Part shown: piece by piece, positions 8,506 through 16,409 of the stretch
Numbering within the stretch: the stretch's first letter is position 1
Layout of the letters: the number at the start of each line of letters is the position of its first letter
NCBI RefSeq assembly: GCF_002813135.1
Contig: NZ_PHTY01000001.1
Coordinates: 1,173,501-1,237,500 of the forward strand
Direction: 5' to 3'
Length of the DNA stretch: 64,000 nucleotides
Source: Ulvibacter sp. MAR_2010_11
GTDB lineage: Bacteria; Bacteroidota; Bacteroidia; Flavobacteriales; Flavobacteriaceae
Notes under the pieces: generated by a model
The model's input: only the letters and a program-made list of their open reading frames with translations
What the model was told of the DNA's origin: nothing
Databases searched by the model: none
Position numbers and translations under genes: made by a program

Positions 8506-8681
8506 AACATCCAGATTAGGTGACACAGAGCTTCTAAAGGGCATTCCTTTAGCATCTTCAAAAGGGGAGTAGCAGCTAAAATACGAAATAATCTTTTTTA
8601 GAATGCTCATATGGAGCAGTAATAATTCTAAAATAATCGTATTTTTATAGTCAGCTCCCCAATTAATCCTTTCTATTATAC

Positions 8682-10373
8682 ATGCGTTGGATACTAAAAC
8701 CCAAACCGGCTCCTCAAAAAATTGAGCAGTTATCGAATGCCCTTGGAGTTGAACCTATTATCGCTTCTTTGTTGCTTCAGCGGGGCATCGAAACTTTTGA
8801 AGAAGCCAAAGAATTCTTTCGTCCAAGTCTGGACAATCTTCACAGTCCGTTTTTGATGCAGGACATGGACAAAGCCGTTGCCCGAATTGAAACTGCGATC
8901 GCTTCCGAAGAAAACATCTTAATTTACGGCGATTACGATGTAGACGGCACCACCAGTGTTGCGCTGCTTTCTTCTTATTTAAAATCCTATTACCCGAATG
9001 TGGCAACCTATATTCCCGATCGATACGATGAAGGATACGGCATTTCTTATAAAGGAATAGACTTTGCAGCCGACAACGATTTTTCACTGATTATTGCACT
9101 CGATTGTGGAATTAAAGCTATTGATAAGGTAAGTTATGCTTCCGAAAAGGGGATCGACTTTATTATTTGTGATCACCACAGGCCGGGACCCGAACTACCA
9201 AAAGCCGTTGCTGTTTTAGACCCGAAACGCGAAGATTGCAATTATCCCTATAAAGAATTGTGCGGGTGTGGCGTCGGATTTAAATTGGTGCAGGCGCTTT
9301 CAGAAAAAAGAGGTTTGGGGATGAACGATTTATTATTGTATTTAGATCTGGTGGCGACCGCAATTGGGGCCGACATCGTTCCTATTACAGGCGAAAACAG
9401 GATATTGGCACACTACGGCCTCAAAGTAATTAATTCGAATCCACGTATTGGAATTAAAGCGATTCTGAAACAAGTAAAAAAAGAAACCCTCACCATTACC
9501 GATGTGGTTTTTATCATAGCGCCACGTATTAATGCTGCGGGGAGAATGAAGCATGGCAATCATGCTGTTTCATTACTTACTGAAACCGATGCAGATGAAG
9601 CCATTGCCTGGGCTGCAGAAATTGAGCAGTACAACTCAGACAGAAAAGAAGCCGATCAACAAATTACCGAAGAAGCCCTTCAGAAAATAATAGAAAATGG
9701 GGAAGAGCAACGTATGACAACGGTTGTTTATGACGCAAATTGGCATAAGGGTGTGATCGGAATTGTCGCATCCCGTCTTACTGAAACCTATTATCGCCCT
9801 ACCTTGGTTTTTACCAAAAGCGGAGAAAAACTGGCTGCTTCGGCACGATCGGTAAAGGATTTTGATGTGTACAATGCATTGGAAGCCTGTGCCGAACATA
9901 TTGAACAGTTTGGAGGGCATAAGTACGCCGCCGGACTTACCTTGTTTGAAAAGGATTTTGAAAAATTTAAAGCCGAATTTGAAAAGGTGGTTTCAGAAAC
10001 CATAGATCCGAAGCTGCTAACACCCGAATTAAGAATCGATGCCGAAATCAATTTCAGTGATATCACGCCGAAACTTTACCGAATTTTGAAGCAATTTGCA
10101 CCCTTTGGGCCGGGAAATTTGGCTCCGGTGTTTTTGTCTCAGAATGTGAAAGACACGGGCTGGGGGAAATGTGTGGGTGAAGACAAGTCGCATTTACGAT
10201 TGACCATGCAGCAGGGAAATTCGGGACAATTTGTGGGTATCGGCTTCGGATTGGGAAACAAACAAGACATTGCTTGTAACAAGGCGCCATTTAAAGTTGT
10301 GTACGCCATCGAGGAGAATGAATGGCAGGGAAATGTGAGCCTTCAGCTAAAAATTAAAGATCTTAAGGAGTAA
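8682..10373 (+). CDS. recJ: Single-stranded-DNA-specific exonuclease RecJ
   Basis: 5'-3' ssDNA exonuclease for recombination and mismatch or base-excision repair. 563 residues, normal for the short RecJ form. DHH-family motifs are DYDVDG at 84-89 (metal), IALDCGIKA at about 138-146, and CDHHRPG at 163-169. The DHHA1 domain has GVIGIVASRL and the RecJ OB region contains FGGHKYAAG. The 3' end overlaps the end of lpxH on the opposite strand by 11 bp. Confidence 0.96.
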   Translation: MRWILKPKPAPQKIEQLSNALGVEPIIASLLLQRGIETFEEAKEFFRPSLDNLHSPFLMQDMDKAVARIETAIASEENILIYGDYDVDGTTSVALLSSYLKSYYPNVATYIPDRYDEGYGISYKGIDFAADNDFSLIIALDCGIKAIDKVSYASEKGIDFIICDHHRPGPELPKAVAVLDPKREDCNYPYKELCGCGVGFKLVQALSEKRGLGMNDLLLYLDLVATAIGADIVPITGENRILAHYGLKVINSNPRIGIKAILKQVKKETLTITDVVFIIAPRINAAGRMKHGNHAVSLLTETDADEAIAWAAEIEQYNSDRKEADQQITEEALQKIIENGEEQRMTTVVYDANWHKGVIGIVASRLTETYYRPTLVFTKSGEKLAASARSVKDFDVYNALEACAEHIEQFGGHKYAAGLTLFEKDFEKFKAEFEKVVSETIDPKLLTPELRIDAEINFSDITPKLYRILKQFAPFGPGNLAPVFLSQNVKDTGWGKCVGEDKSHLRLTMQQGNSGQFVGIGFGLGNKQDIACNKAPFKVVYAIEENEWQGNVSLQLKIKDLKE

Positions 10374-11121
10374 ATTCTTTCAATTCAAATTTCTCACCGT
10401 CGAAGACACCATAGGTATAATGATGAATCCAATCGCCTAAATTGAAGTAAGTCGATTTCTCGCCCACCTGAATTTCCATGGGAAAGTGTCTGTGCCCGAA
10501 TATAAAATAATCGTAATGCTGCGTTTCCAGCTTTCGCTTGGCGTATTGTGCGAGCCACTCGTTTTCTTCTCCCAAAAATTTTCGATCCTCATCTCCCGAA
10601 ATTAATTTGTTTTTTACTGAAAGATAGTGCGCCAACCGCATCCCATGTTCGGGATGAAACCATCGGAAGCACCATTTAAAAAACGGATTGGTAAAGACCT
10701 TTTTCATACGCTTATAACCCTTGTCGCCGGGACCTTTCCCGTCGCCATGTCCTATAAAGAATGTCTTGTTGTTAAAGGTAAATTCTTTGGGTTCCCGAAA
10801 GGTGGGGATGTTTAGTTCCTTTTCAAAATAATCCCGCATCCACAGATCGTGATTTCCCACAAAAAAATAGATGGGAATGCCGCTGTCACTAATTTCAGCT
10901 AGCTTACCGAGCACGCGCACAAAACCTTTTGGGACAACGGTTTTATATTCGAACCAGAAATCGAACAAATCTCCCAATAGAAAAATGGCGGCGGCATCCT
11001 GTTTTACGATATCGAGCCATGCGACAAATTTCTTTTCACGCGGCAGACTTTCGGCGGGAGAGGGTGCGCCAAGATGATTATCGCTGGAGAAGTAAACTTT
11101 TTTTCCTTGCGGGATTTGCAT
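10363..11121 (-). CDS. lpxH: UDP-2,3-diacylglucosamine diphosphatase-like metallophosphoesterase
   Basis: Calcineurin-like phosphoesterase, 252 residues. Metal motifs are SDNHLG (D14, H16), LLGDLFDFW (D51), VGNHDLWM (N90, H91), GHGDG, and FGHRHFP near the C-terminus. This set fits LpxH, which hydrolyses UDP-2,3-diacylglucosamine to lipid X in lipid A synthesis at the inner membrane face. Bacteroidota often carry more than one paralogue, so the lipid A role is likely but not proven from sequence alone. It converges on recJ with overlapping ends. Confidence 0.85.
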   Translation of the reverse strand: MQIPQGKKVYFSSDNHLGAPSPAESLPREKKFVAWLDIVKQDAAAIFLLGDLFDFWFEYKTVVPKGFVRVLGKLAEISDSGIPIYFFVGNHDLWMRDYFEKELNIPTFREPKEFTFNNKTFFIGHGDGKGPGDKGYKRMKKVFTNPFFKWCFRWFHPEHGMRLAHYLSVKNKLISGDEDRKFLGEENEWLAQYAKRKLETQHYDYFIFGHRHFPMEIQVGEKSTYFNLGDWIHHYTYGVFDGEKFELKEFTP

Positions 11122-11173
11122 GTTTCAAATATATAGAAAAAGACCCTTTAACGGATGCATATGACACTTCGAA

Positions 11174-11623
11174 TTAATTTTCGGAAGCAAACCATTCGGC
11201 ATAGCTTGTAGCAGTTTCCTGAAGCTTTAACGAATGCAGTTGGATATTCTTGGGCAAACGGGCTTTAATTTTTCCGGCAAAATCGATTACCATCATCTCA
11301 CTCGTAGGCTGATAGTTCACCAATAACACACTATGACCTCTATCCGATAATTCTTTCGCCAATTCAACATGAGGGGTGTTTTTATTGAAAACAGTCGCAT
11401 GGTCAAACACATCGACAATTTCTTCCTTTACAATTTTCTTTAAGTCCCCAAAATCGATGACCATCCCAAATTTCACATGAGAGGTATCACTAATAGGATT
11501 GCCAACCACTGTCACCGAGAGTTTGTAGCTGTGACCGTGGACGTTGCGGCATTTTCCGTCGTAGCCATAGAGGGCATGGCCGGTTTCAAAAGAGAATTGC
11601 TTTGTGATACGAATGTTGCTCAT
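11174..11623 (-). CDS. 6-pyruvoyl-tetrahydropterin synthase / QueD-like protein
   Basis: 149 residues from the ATG at 11621-11623. The frame extends to 11683, but the family begins at about ITKQFSFETGHAL. Zinc ligands are H16 (ETGHALYG), H29 and H31 (NVHGHSYK). The catalytic Cys is C25 (GKCRNVHGH), and the Glu near the C-terminus is in LKLQETATSYAEW. It is either 6-carboxytetrahydropterin synthase (queuosine/7-deazaguanine pathway) or a pterin synthase. Retention of Cys fits QueD. No other queuosine gene is nearby to settle it. Confidence 0.87.
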   Translation of the reverse strand: MSNIRITKQFSFETGHALYGYDGKCRNVHGHSYKLSVTVVGNPISDTSHVKFGMVIDFGDLKKIVKEEIVDVFDHATVFNKNTPHVELAKELSDRGHSVLLVNYQPTSEMMVIDFAGKIKARLPKNIQLHSLKLQETATSYAEWFASEN

Positions 11624-11696
11624 ACGTTTAAATTGATAGGTAAAGATACGGTATTTAGAAAAATCATATTTTATAACAACCAATAGTTTTCTGAAG

Positions 11697-11704
11697 TATA
11701 TTTG
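11697..11704 (+). promoter_or_regulatory. Putative -7 box for the 2OG oxygenase gene
   Basis: TATATTTG fits TAnnTTTG. It lies 18 nt before the chosen ATG at 11723 in the short divergent gap with the QueD-like gene. No convincing -33 TTG was found. Confidence 0.4.
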
Positions 11705-11722
11705 CTGACTTTTTTAAATAGT

Positions 11723-12364
11723 ATGATAATCGAACAGGAACTTTTTGAACAACTGGATTTTGCTGAAAATCCTTTATTTGAAACGATTATTACCAATTTA
11801 TTGGAACAAAAGTTTGCTGTTATCGATCATTTTTATGACGAAGCAGAAGTTGTTGCCTTGCGCAATGCTTTGCTGGAGCGCCACCGAACCATCGGATTTA
11901 AAAAATCGGCTGTAGGGAATTGGACAAATGAGGAAATCGACAAAAGCATTCGGGGAGATTTTATTTCCTGGATAGATGAAAGCAAAATAACATTGGCCGA
12001 AGAATTGTTTTTCAAGAAGATAAATTCGCTCGTTACCTACCTGAATAAAACCTGTTTTATGGGAATTTTTCAGAAGGAATTCCATTATGCCTTGTATCCT
12101 ACCGGCACTTTTTACAAGCGACATCTTGACACCTTCGCCAACGACGATCGGCGGAAATTGTCCATCGTTTGTTATTTGAATGAAGCCAACTGGCCCAAAG
12201 AGAATGGGGGAGAGCTTACACTTTATCTTCCCAACGAAACCTTAGACCTTCTTCCCTTACCAGGGAGAATGGTTATTTTTGAAAGTCAGGTGATCGAGCA
12301 CGAGGTGAAACCGGTAAAAGCTTCGGAGCGATTGAGTATTACGGGATGGTTAAAAACCCGCTAA
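11723..12364 (+). CDS. 2OG-Fe(II) oxygenase (prolyl 4-hydroxylase-like)
   Basis: 213 residues from ATG 11723. A TTG at 11702 would add seven residues but overlaps the -7 box. The double-stranded beta-helix facial triad is visible as HLD in YKRHLDTFAND, plus the distal His in VIEHEVKPV, followed by Arg in SERLSITGW, which binds 2-oxoglutarate. GGELTLYLP and GRMVIFES are typical of the prolyl-hydroxylase-like branch. The substrate is unknown and could be a protein or a small molecule. Its stop codon is directly followed by the convergent stop of the small membrane gene. Confidence 0.88.
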   Translation: MIIEQELFEQLDFAENPLFETIITNLLEQKFAVIDHFYDEAEVVALRNALLERHRTIGFKKSAVGNWTNEEIDKSIRGDFISWIDESKITLAEELFFKKINSLVTYLNKTCFMGIFQKEFHYALYPTGTFYKRHLDTFANDDRRKLSIVCYLNEANWPKENGGELTLYLPNETLDLLPLPGRMVIFESQVIEHEVKPVKASERLSITGWLKTR

Positions 12365-12463
12365 TTAGCGTTTCTTTATTTTTTTGTAGATCACCACAAT
12401 AATAAGTAGAATTCCCAAGACCAGAAAGAGACCTGTTCCGCCTAAAAAACGTAGAATATCCAT
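12365..12463 (-). CDS. 32-residue membrane miniprotein downstream of the MATE gene
   Basis: Reading from the ATG at 12461-12463 gives MDILRFLGGTGLFLVLGILL, then IIVVIYKKIKKR and a stop. It is one hydrophobic helix with a strongly basic C-terminal tail, so the tail should stay in the cytoplasm. It starts 23 nt after the MATE stop on the same strand and ends exactly where the 2OG oxygenase gene ends. The frame continues further upstream into the MATE gene, but that part is not membrane-like. Position and composition support a real gene. Function is unknown, possibly a small transporter partner. Confidence 0.55.
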   Translation of the reverse strand: MDILRFLGGTGLFLVLGILLIIVVIYKKIKKR

Positions 12464-12486
12464 TGTAATTTTTATTGTAAATGTAT

Positions 12487-13821
12487 TTATTTTTCCATTA
12501 AGGGGATGTATTTCCTTTTGAATTTGATAAGTAAAGCAATGGCCCGATAGCTTATCCACACCAATATAGCAAGCCAGATCCCGATGAGTCCCCAATCCAT
12601 ATAATGAGCGAGATACAAGACAGGAATAAAGCCTATGAGAGTCGCGCCCAGCAGTACATTTCGCAAATAGGCCATTTCTCCCAACCCTTTAAACAAGGCA
12701 TCGAATGTAAAGGCCAGCGCGTTTATGGGCTGACTTATTAATACCATAAAGAACATGCCGTAGAAAATAGTGAGTACCTCCATGTCTTTGTTGAATAACA
12801 ATCCCAGAGGTTTATAAAAAATAATACCTGCAAGTACCAGCAAACCGGCGACTCCCAAATTATAGAGATTTACGCGTTTGGTAAGTTTATAAAGAGAAGT
12901 GTAATCTTTGGCGCCCAAAAGTTTTCCGCCAAGTATATTTCCGGCGGCTCCGTACCCGTCTATAAAAAAGGCAGTGAACAGCCAGATGTTTATCGCAATG
13001 GCGTGCGCGGCAATATATTCTTTCCCTAAACCTGTGGCTTGTCTTACAGCCAATAACAAGGCAATATTTAAGGCTAGAGAGCGGACAAACAGGTTGAAAC
13101 TCATAGAAACGAGGCGGTGAATTTCGGGATGTATTGGGAAGCGTAATCGCAGAGAAACCTGAGTTTTTTTCAAGAGGAAAATTAATGCCAATAAAGCCAT
13201 TAGTGCCTGCGAAATTAAACTCGCCCATGCAGCACCTTTAATTCCCATGGCAGGAATGTAATCTTCAATTCCGTAGACAAATGCAATGTCAAGACCTATG
13301 TTTACCAGGGCTCCTGAGGCTGCAATAATCATGGGCCAAAAGGTGTTTTGCAGCCCTCTGAATAATCCAAAAACAGCAAAGGTGAATAAGGTTAACGGAA
13401 AACCCCATACGCGAATGTTATAATAGTCTATGCTATAGGAAAGGATAAGTCCGTCGGCATTTAAAAACGAGAAGATTTCTTCCACAAAAAAGTAGGTGGA
13501 AAAGAGAACGATAAAGCTAAGTAGGATATTGAAATAAATGGCTTGCGCCGGGAAATTTTGCAACTCACTGATTTTTCCTGCACCCAGATTTTGTGAAACA
13601 ATGGCCGAAATGGCACTGCGACTTTGCGCCAAAATCCAGATTAGCATGGAGAGAAAAGAGCCTACAATTCCAACAGCGGCCAATGCCTCAGTGCCAAATT
13701 CAGGGATGTTTCCTACAATTGCGGCATCGGTACTGGAAAGAACAGGCTCGGCAATACCCGATAAAATTGCAGGAATTGCGAGTTGTTGAATACGCTTAAA
13801 GGAGATGTTGGTTTTTTCCAT
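12487..13821 (-). CDS. MATE family multidrug/toxin efflux transporter
   Basis: 444 residues, about 12 membrane helices in two similar halves. The N-terminus IQQLAIPAILSGIAEPVLSSTDAAIVGN matches the conserved MATE opening (helix 1 with Pro, then the D-A-x-x-V-G motif), closest in feel to the DinF-like branch. It exports cationic or other toxic compounds using a Na+ or H+ gradient. The substrate cannot be told from sequence. The 32-residue membrane gene follows by 23 nt. Confidence 0.93.
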   Translation of the reverse strand: MEKTNISFKRIQQLAIPAILSGIAEPVLSSTDAAIVGNIPEFGTEALAAVGIVGSFLSMLIWILAQSRSAISAIVSQNLGAGKISELQNFPAQAIYFNILLSFIVLFSTYFFVEEIFSFLNADGLILSYSIDYYNIRVWGFPLTLFTFAVFGLFRGLQNTFWPMIIAASGALVNIGLDIAFVYGIEDYIPAMGIKGAAWASLISQALMALLALIFLLKKTQVSLRLRFPIHPEIHRLVSMSFNLFVRSLALNIALLLAVRQATGLGKEYIAAHAIAINIWLFTAFFIDGYGAAGNILGGKLLGAKDYTSLYKLTKRVNLYNLGVAGLLVLAGIIFYKPLGLLFNKDMEVLTIFYGMFFMVLISQPINALAFTFDALFKGLGEMAYLRNVLLGATLIGFIPVLYLAHYMDWGLIGIWLAILVWISYRAIALLIKFKRKYIPLMEK

Positions 13822-13898
13822 TGGGCGTTACAAAAGTAGAAAAAACGAATGGGTCATTGGGAAGAAATCTATTGGTTTTAGTGATGTTCCGGTAAGAA

Positions 13899-14408
13899 CT
13901 ATTGATGCGACAAAACCAACTCGTAACAATAAAATGGATGTTGACTTTGCTTCGGAAAGAAAATATTTCCTAAACGCTGATAGCCTCTTGCTTCATAAAA
14001 TTTTTGATTGCGCAGATTTTGACTGAAAGTGTCCAATCTAATAGAGGCTTTATTATTTTCTCTACCAAGTTTTTCGGCAAAATCCATCAGGAGTCTGGCG
14101 CAGCCACGTCCCTGAAATTGTGGATTCACCGCCAGTCTGTGAATGTAATAATGAGCGCTATCTTTGGTGAGCCATGTAATATCGTCGTATTCCGCATCTT
14201 TTACAGAAGAAATTACAATGCAGCCTACAATTTCTTCAGCATGGAGAAGGACATACAATTCGTTTCGGACCATATCTTTTTGAAATGCTTCCTTGTTGGG
14301 ATAGAATTCGTTCCATTGAAAAATATTTTCAGAAACCATTTTAGCGGCACAGGCGCGGGTAATTGTTATAATTTTCTCAATTTCTGAGGGTTTCGCATGC
14401 CTAATCAT
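13899..14408 (-). CDS. GNAT family N-acetyltransferase
   Basis: 169 residues from the ATG at 14406-14408 (MIRHAKPSEIEKI). The longer frame to 14450 adds residues not seen in the family. The acetyl-CoA pyrophosphate-binding motif is NPQFQGRGCARLLMDFAE, preceded by YYIHRLAV (beta-4) and followed by RLDTFSQNLRNQKFYEARGY, the usual late GNAT segment. The acceptor substrate is unknown. It is a single gene. Confidence 0.9.
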   Translation of the reverse strand: MIRHAKPSEIEKIITITRACAAKMVSENIFQWNEFYPNKEAFQKDMVRNELYVLLHAEEIVGCIVISSVKDAEYDDITWLTKDSAHYYIHRLAVNPQFQGRGCARLLMDFAEKLGRENNKASIRLDTFSQNLRNQKFYEARGYQRLGNIFFPKQSQHPFYCYELVLSHQ

Positions 14409-14482
14409 ATATAATGAATTAATTTTGCACTGGATTGCGGATAACAGCAAGACGAATTTAATATAAAAGAATAGAAATAACG

Positions 14483-15277
14483 ATGAAAAATATATTGGTT
14501 CCCATAGGATCTTCAGAGAACTCGGCCAGTAATCTGCAATACGCCATCGACCTAGCCAAGGCTATTGATGCGAATGTATATGTAGTTTCGGTATTTCAGG
14601 AATTATCGAAGGTAGCCGGGCTTTCAAAGGTGAATACTATTTTAAAGGAAGACACCGAACATCTTTTAGAAGAGATTGTTACAAAAGTAGACAAGAAAGG
14701 AGTTTCGGTAATTGCACATCCTATAAAGGGGGAAATACTGGAAGGAATTAACCGTGTAAATAGACAGATTCCTATAGACCTTATGGTGCTTGCACCACGG
14801 AGTAATTCGATTAAAGAAGAAGTATTTTTAGGGAAAACTTCCGGGAAGTTATTGAAACACACCAATATTCCTATACTAATCGTTCCCGAAGGCGCCAAAT
14901 TCACAAAGCCCAAGACAATGTTGATGGCGTTTAAGAACGGAAATTTTGAAAAGGACTTTATCTTGGAACCGATAAGGAAATTTGTAAGAATGTTTAAGAC
15001 CGAGGTACATGTATTGCACGTGGAAACACCGGAAAGTACAGATGAGCTGATGCAGGTTACCGACAATTTAAAAGAGATTCAATCTTCCTATACAATTGCC
15101 AGAAATGCAACTACATTTCAAGGAGTTTTAGAACACTTTCAGCATTTTCACCCTGATATGTTATGTGTAGTGCGAAGAAAACGCGGATTCTTTAAAAAGC
15201 TGTGGGAGAAAAACGAGATTATGAAAAGAGAATTTCACACAAGTAAACCTTTGTTGGTTTTACCTGTACAAGAATAA
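14483..15277 (+). CDS. Universal stress protein (UspA family), two-domain
   Basis: 264 residues. The N-terminal half is a Usp fold (MKNILVPIGSSENSASNLQYA) ending in the ATP-binding type motif GKTSGKLLKHTNIPILIVPEG, with an interior GxxxxG-like segment. The second half (from about TMLMAFKNGN) is a degenerate Usp repeat ending in HTSKPLLVLPVQE. Tandem Usp proteins of this size are common in Flavobacteriaceae and are linked to stress survival. The exact role is unknown. It is followed 33 bp later by a tRNA gene. Confidence 0.88.
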   Translation: MKNILVPIGSSENSASNLQYAIDLAKAIDANVYVVSVFQELSKVAGLSKVNTILKEDTEHLLEEIVTKVDKKGVSVIAHPIKGEILEGINRVNRQIPIDLMVLAPRSNSIKEEVFLGKTSGKLLKHTNIPILIVPEGAKFTKPKTMLMAFKNGNFEKDFILEPIRKFVRMFKTEVHVLHVETPESTDELMQVTDNLKEIQSSYTIARNATTFQGVLEHFQHFHPDMLCVVRRKRGFFKKLWEKNEIMKREFHTSKPLLVLPVQE

Positions 15278-15310
15278 ATTTTTATTATATTCGCAACTTC
15301 AATGCCAAAA

Positions 15311-15384
<74 letters not shown>

Positions 15385-15395
15385 CATCAAGCAGG

Positions 15396-15419
15396 AAATC
15401 CGTACTGAAGTACGGATTT
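15396..15419 (+). terminator. Rho-independent terminator of tRNA-Ala
   Basis: AAATCCGTAC-TGAA-GTACGGATTT, followed by further T. Perfect 10-bp stem, 11 bp after the tRNA. Confidence 0.9.
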
Positions 15420-15535
15420 TTTTATTTCAGAGAAACCGAAGCTTGCTTTGAGTTTCGAATGAAATAAGAAAAATCGGCTCTGCAAGATCGATTTCCTATT
15501 TGCAGCAGGGCGCTATTTTTCGGACGAGCGCAGCT

Positions 15536-15553
15536 ACTCCGATATTCTCCACA
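15536..15553 (+). repeat. Copy of the tRNA-Ala 3' end
   Basis: ACTCCGATATTCTCCACA occurs at 15369-15386 (end of the tRNA) and again exactly at 15536-15553. It covers part of the T-arm, the acceptor strand and the bases just beyond. The rest of the tRNA is not recognisable upstream of the second copy. The 305 bp between the stress-protein gene and the hydrolase thus hold the tRNA, two terminators and this fragment. Confidence 0.85.
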
Positions 15554-15560
15554 GGAGAAG

Positions 15561-15578
15561 GCAATGCGAAAGCATTGC
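15561..15578 (+). terminator. Terminator after the tRNA fragment
   Basis: GCAATGC-GAAA-GCATTGC followed by seven T on the plus strand, 8 bp after the tRNA-end copy. It has the same arrangement as tRNA plus terminator at 15311-15419, suggesting the fragment is what remains of a second tRNA unit. Confidence 0.75.
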
Positions 15579-15583
15579 TTTTT

Positions 15584-16408
15584 TTATTTCAGGAAATCAA
15601 CAGTGGAATCAACTGCTTTTTTAAGCAAGGGAGGCATAACATGTGTTTCCCACGGATGTGATGCACCAAAAACGTGGTCTGCACCTTCAATAATTTCCAG
15701 TTTGCTATGTGGATTCCAACTGTGTAACAATTCAGCTTCTTTTACCGGCACGGTCCCATCCTCGCCGCCATGAACGAGCAACAATGGTTTTGTGAGGTTT
15801 TGAGCAGCACGCTTAATGGTTAGCCGTTCTTCATTCGCCATAAAATCTTCATAGAATTGCCAATCGTGTGGCAGCTGTTGGTGCGTTCTACTGTTTTCTA
15901 CATAGGTCCTACCCGTTTGTTTCCACAACTTAAAAGCTTCGGATCCTTCCTGAAACCGCACTTTAAAATCACTTACTCCCGCCCAGGTAACAACCTTATT
16001 AATGCGAGCATCTTCCGCAGCTTTCAGTAAGGCAATTGCGCCACCACGACTATGTCCTATTACATAAACCGAAGGTGGCTTTATTTCAGAAACTATAAAA
16101 TTCAGCACCTTATCCAGATCGGACATCTCTTTCGAATAATTATTCTGTGCAAAGGCTTCCAAATCTGGGAAATCTATGGGCTGATCTACCGTACCTCCGT
16201 TATGAGAAAAGTTGAATTTTAAAAAATAGAAACCTGCTTCTGCAAAGGCCTTTGCAACCAAATGCCAGGCACCCCAATCTTTAAAGCCTTTGTAGCCATG
16301 ACAAAATATCACCACCGGTTTCGCTTCAGGGGTGTCATTGTAATAAAAATCATAAACAACGGGTTTTGCACCGTCTTGTTGCAAGATATTATTTTGTTGC
16401 ACAATCAT
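15584..16408 (-). CDS. Alpha/beta hydrolase (serine aminopeptidase / dienelactone hydrolase-like)
   Basis: 274 residues. The nucleophile elbow is GHSRGG with S120. The oxyanion region is FCHGYKGFKDWGAWH, the acid is in VHGGEDGTVPVKE, and the His is in EGADHVFGASHPW. There is no signal peptide, so it is cytoplasmic. It probably cleaves an ester or thioester, but the substrate is unknown. Its ATG lies 1 nt after the stop of the AddB-like gene, so they share a transcript. Confidence 0.88.
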   Translation of the reverse strand: MIVQQNNILQQDGAKPVVYDFYYNDTPEAKPVVIFCHGYKGFKDWGAWHLVAKAFAEAGFYFLKFNFSHNGGTVDQPIDFPDLEAFAQNNYSKEMSDLDKVLNFIVSEIKPPSVYVIGHSRGGAIALLKAAEDARINKVVTWAGVSDFKVRFQEGSEAFKLWKQTGRTYVENSRTHQQLPHDWQFYEDFMANEERLTIKRAAQNLTKPLLLVHGGEDGTVPVKEAELLHSWNPHSKLEIIEGADHVFGASHPWETHVMPPLLKKAVDSTVDFLK

Positions 16409-16409
16409 A

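Noticed and set aside
15420-15535. Complete second tRNA gene
   Set aside because: Only the last 18 nt match; no acceptor 5' strand, D-arm or anticodon arm can be folded upstream of it.
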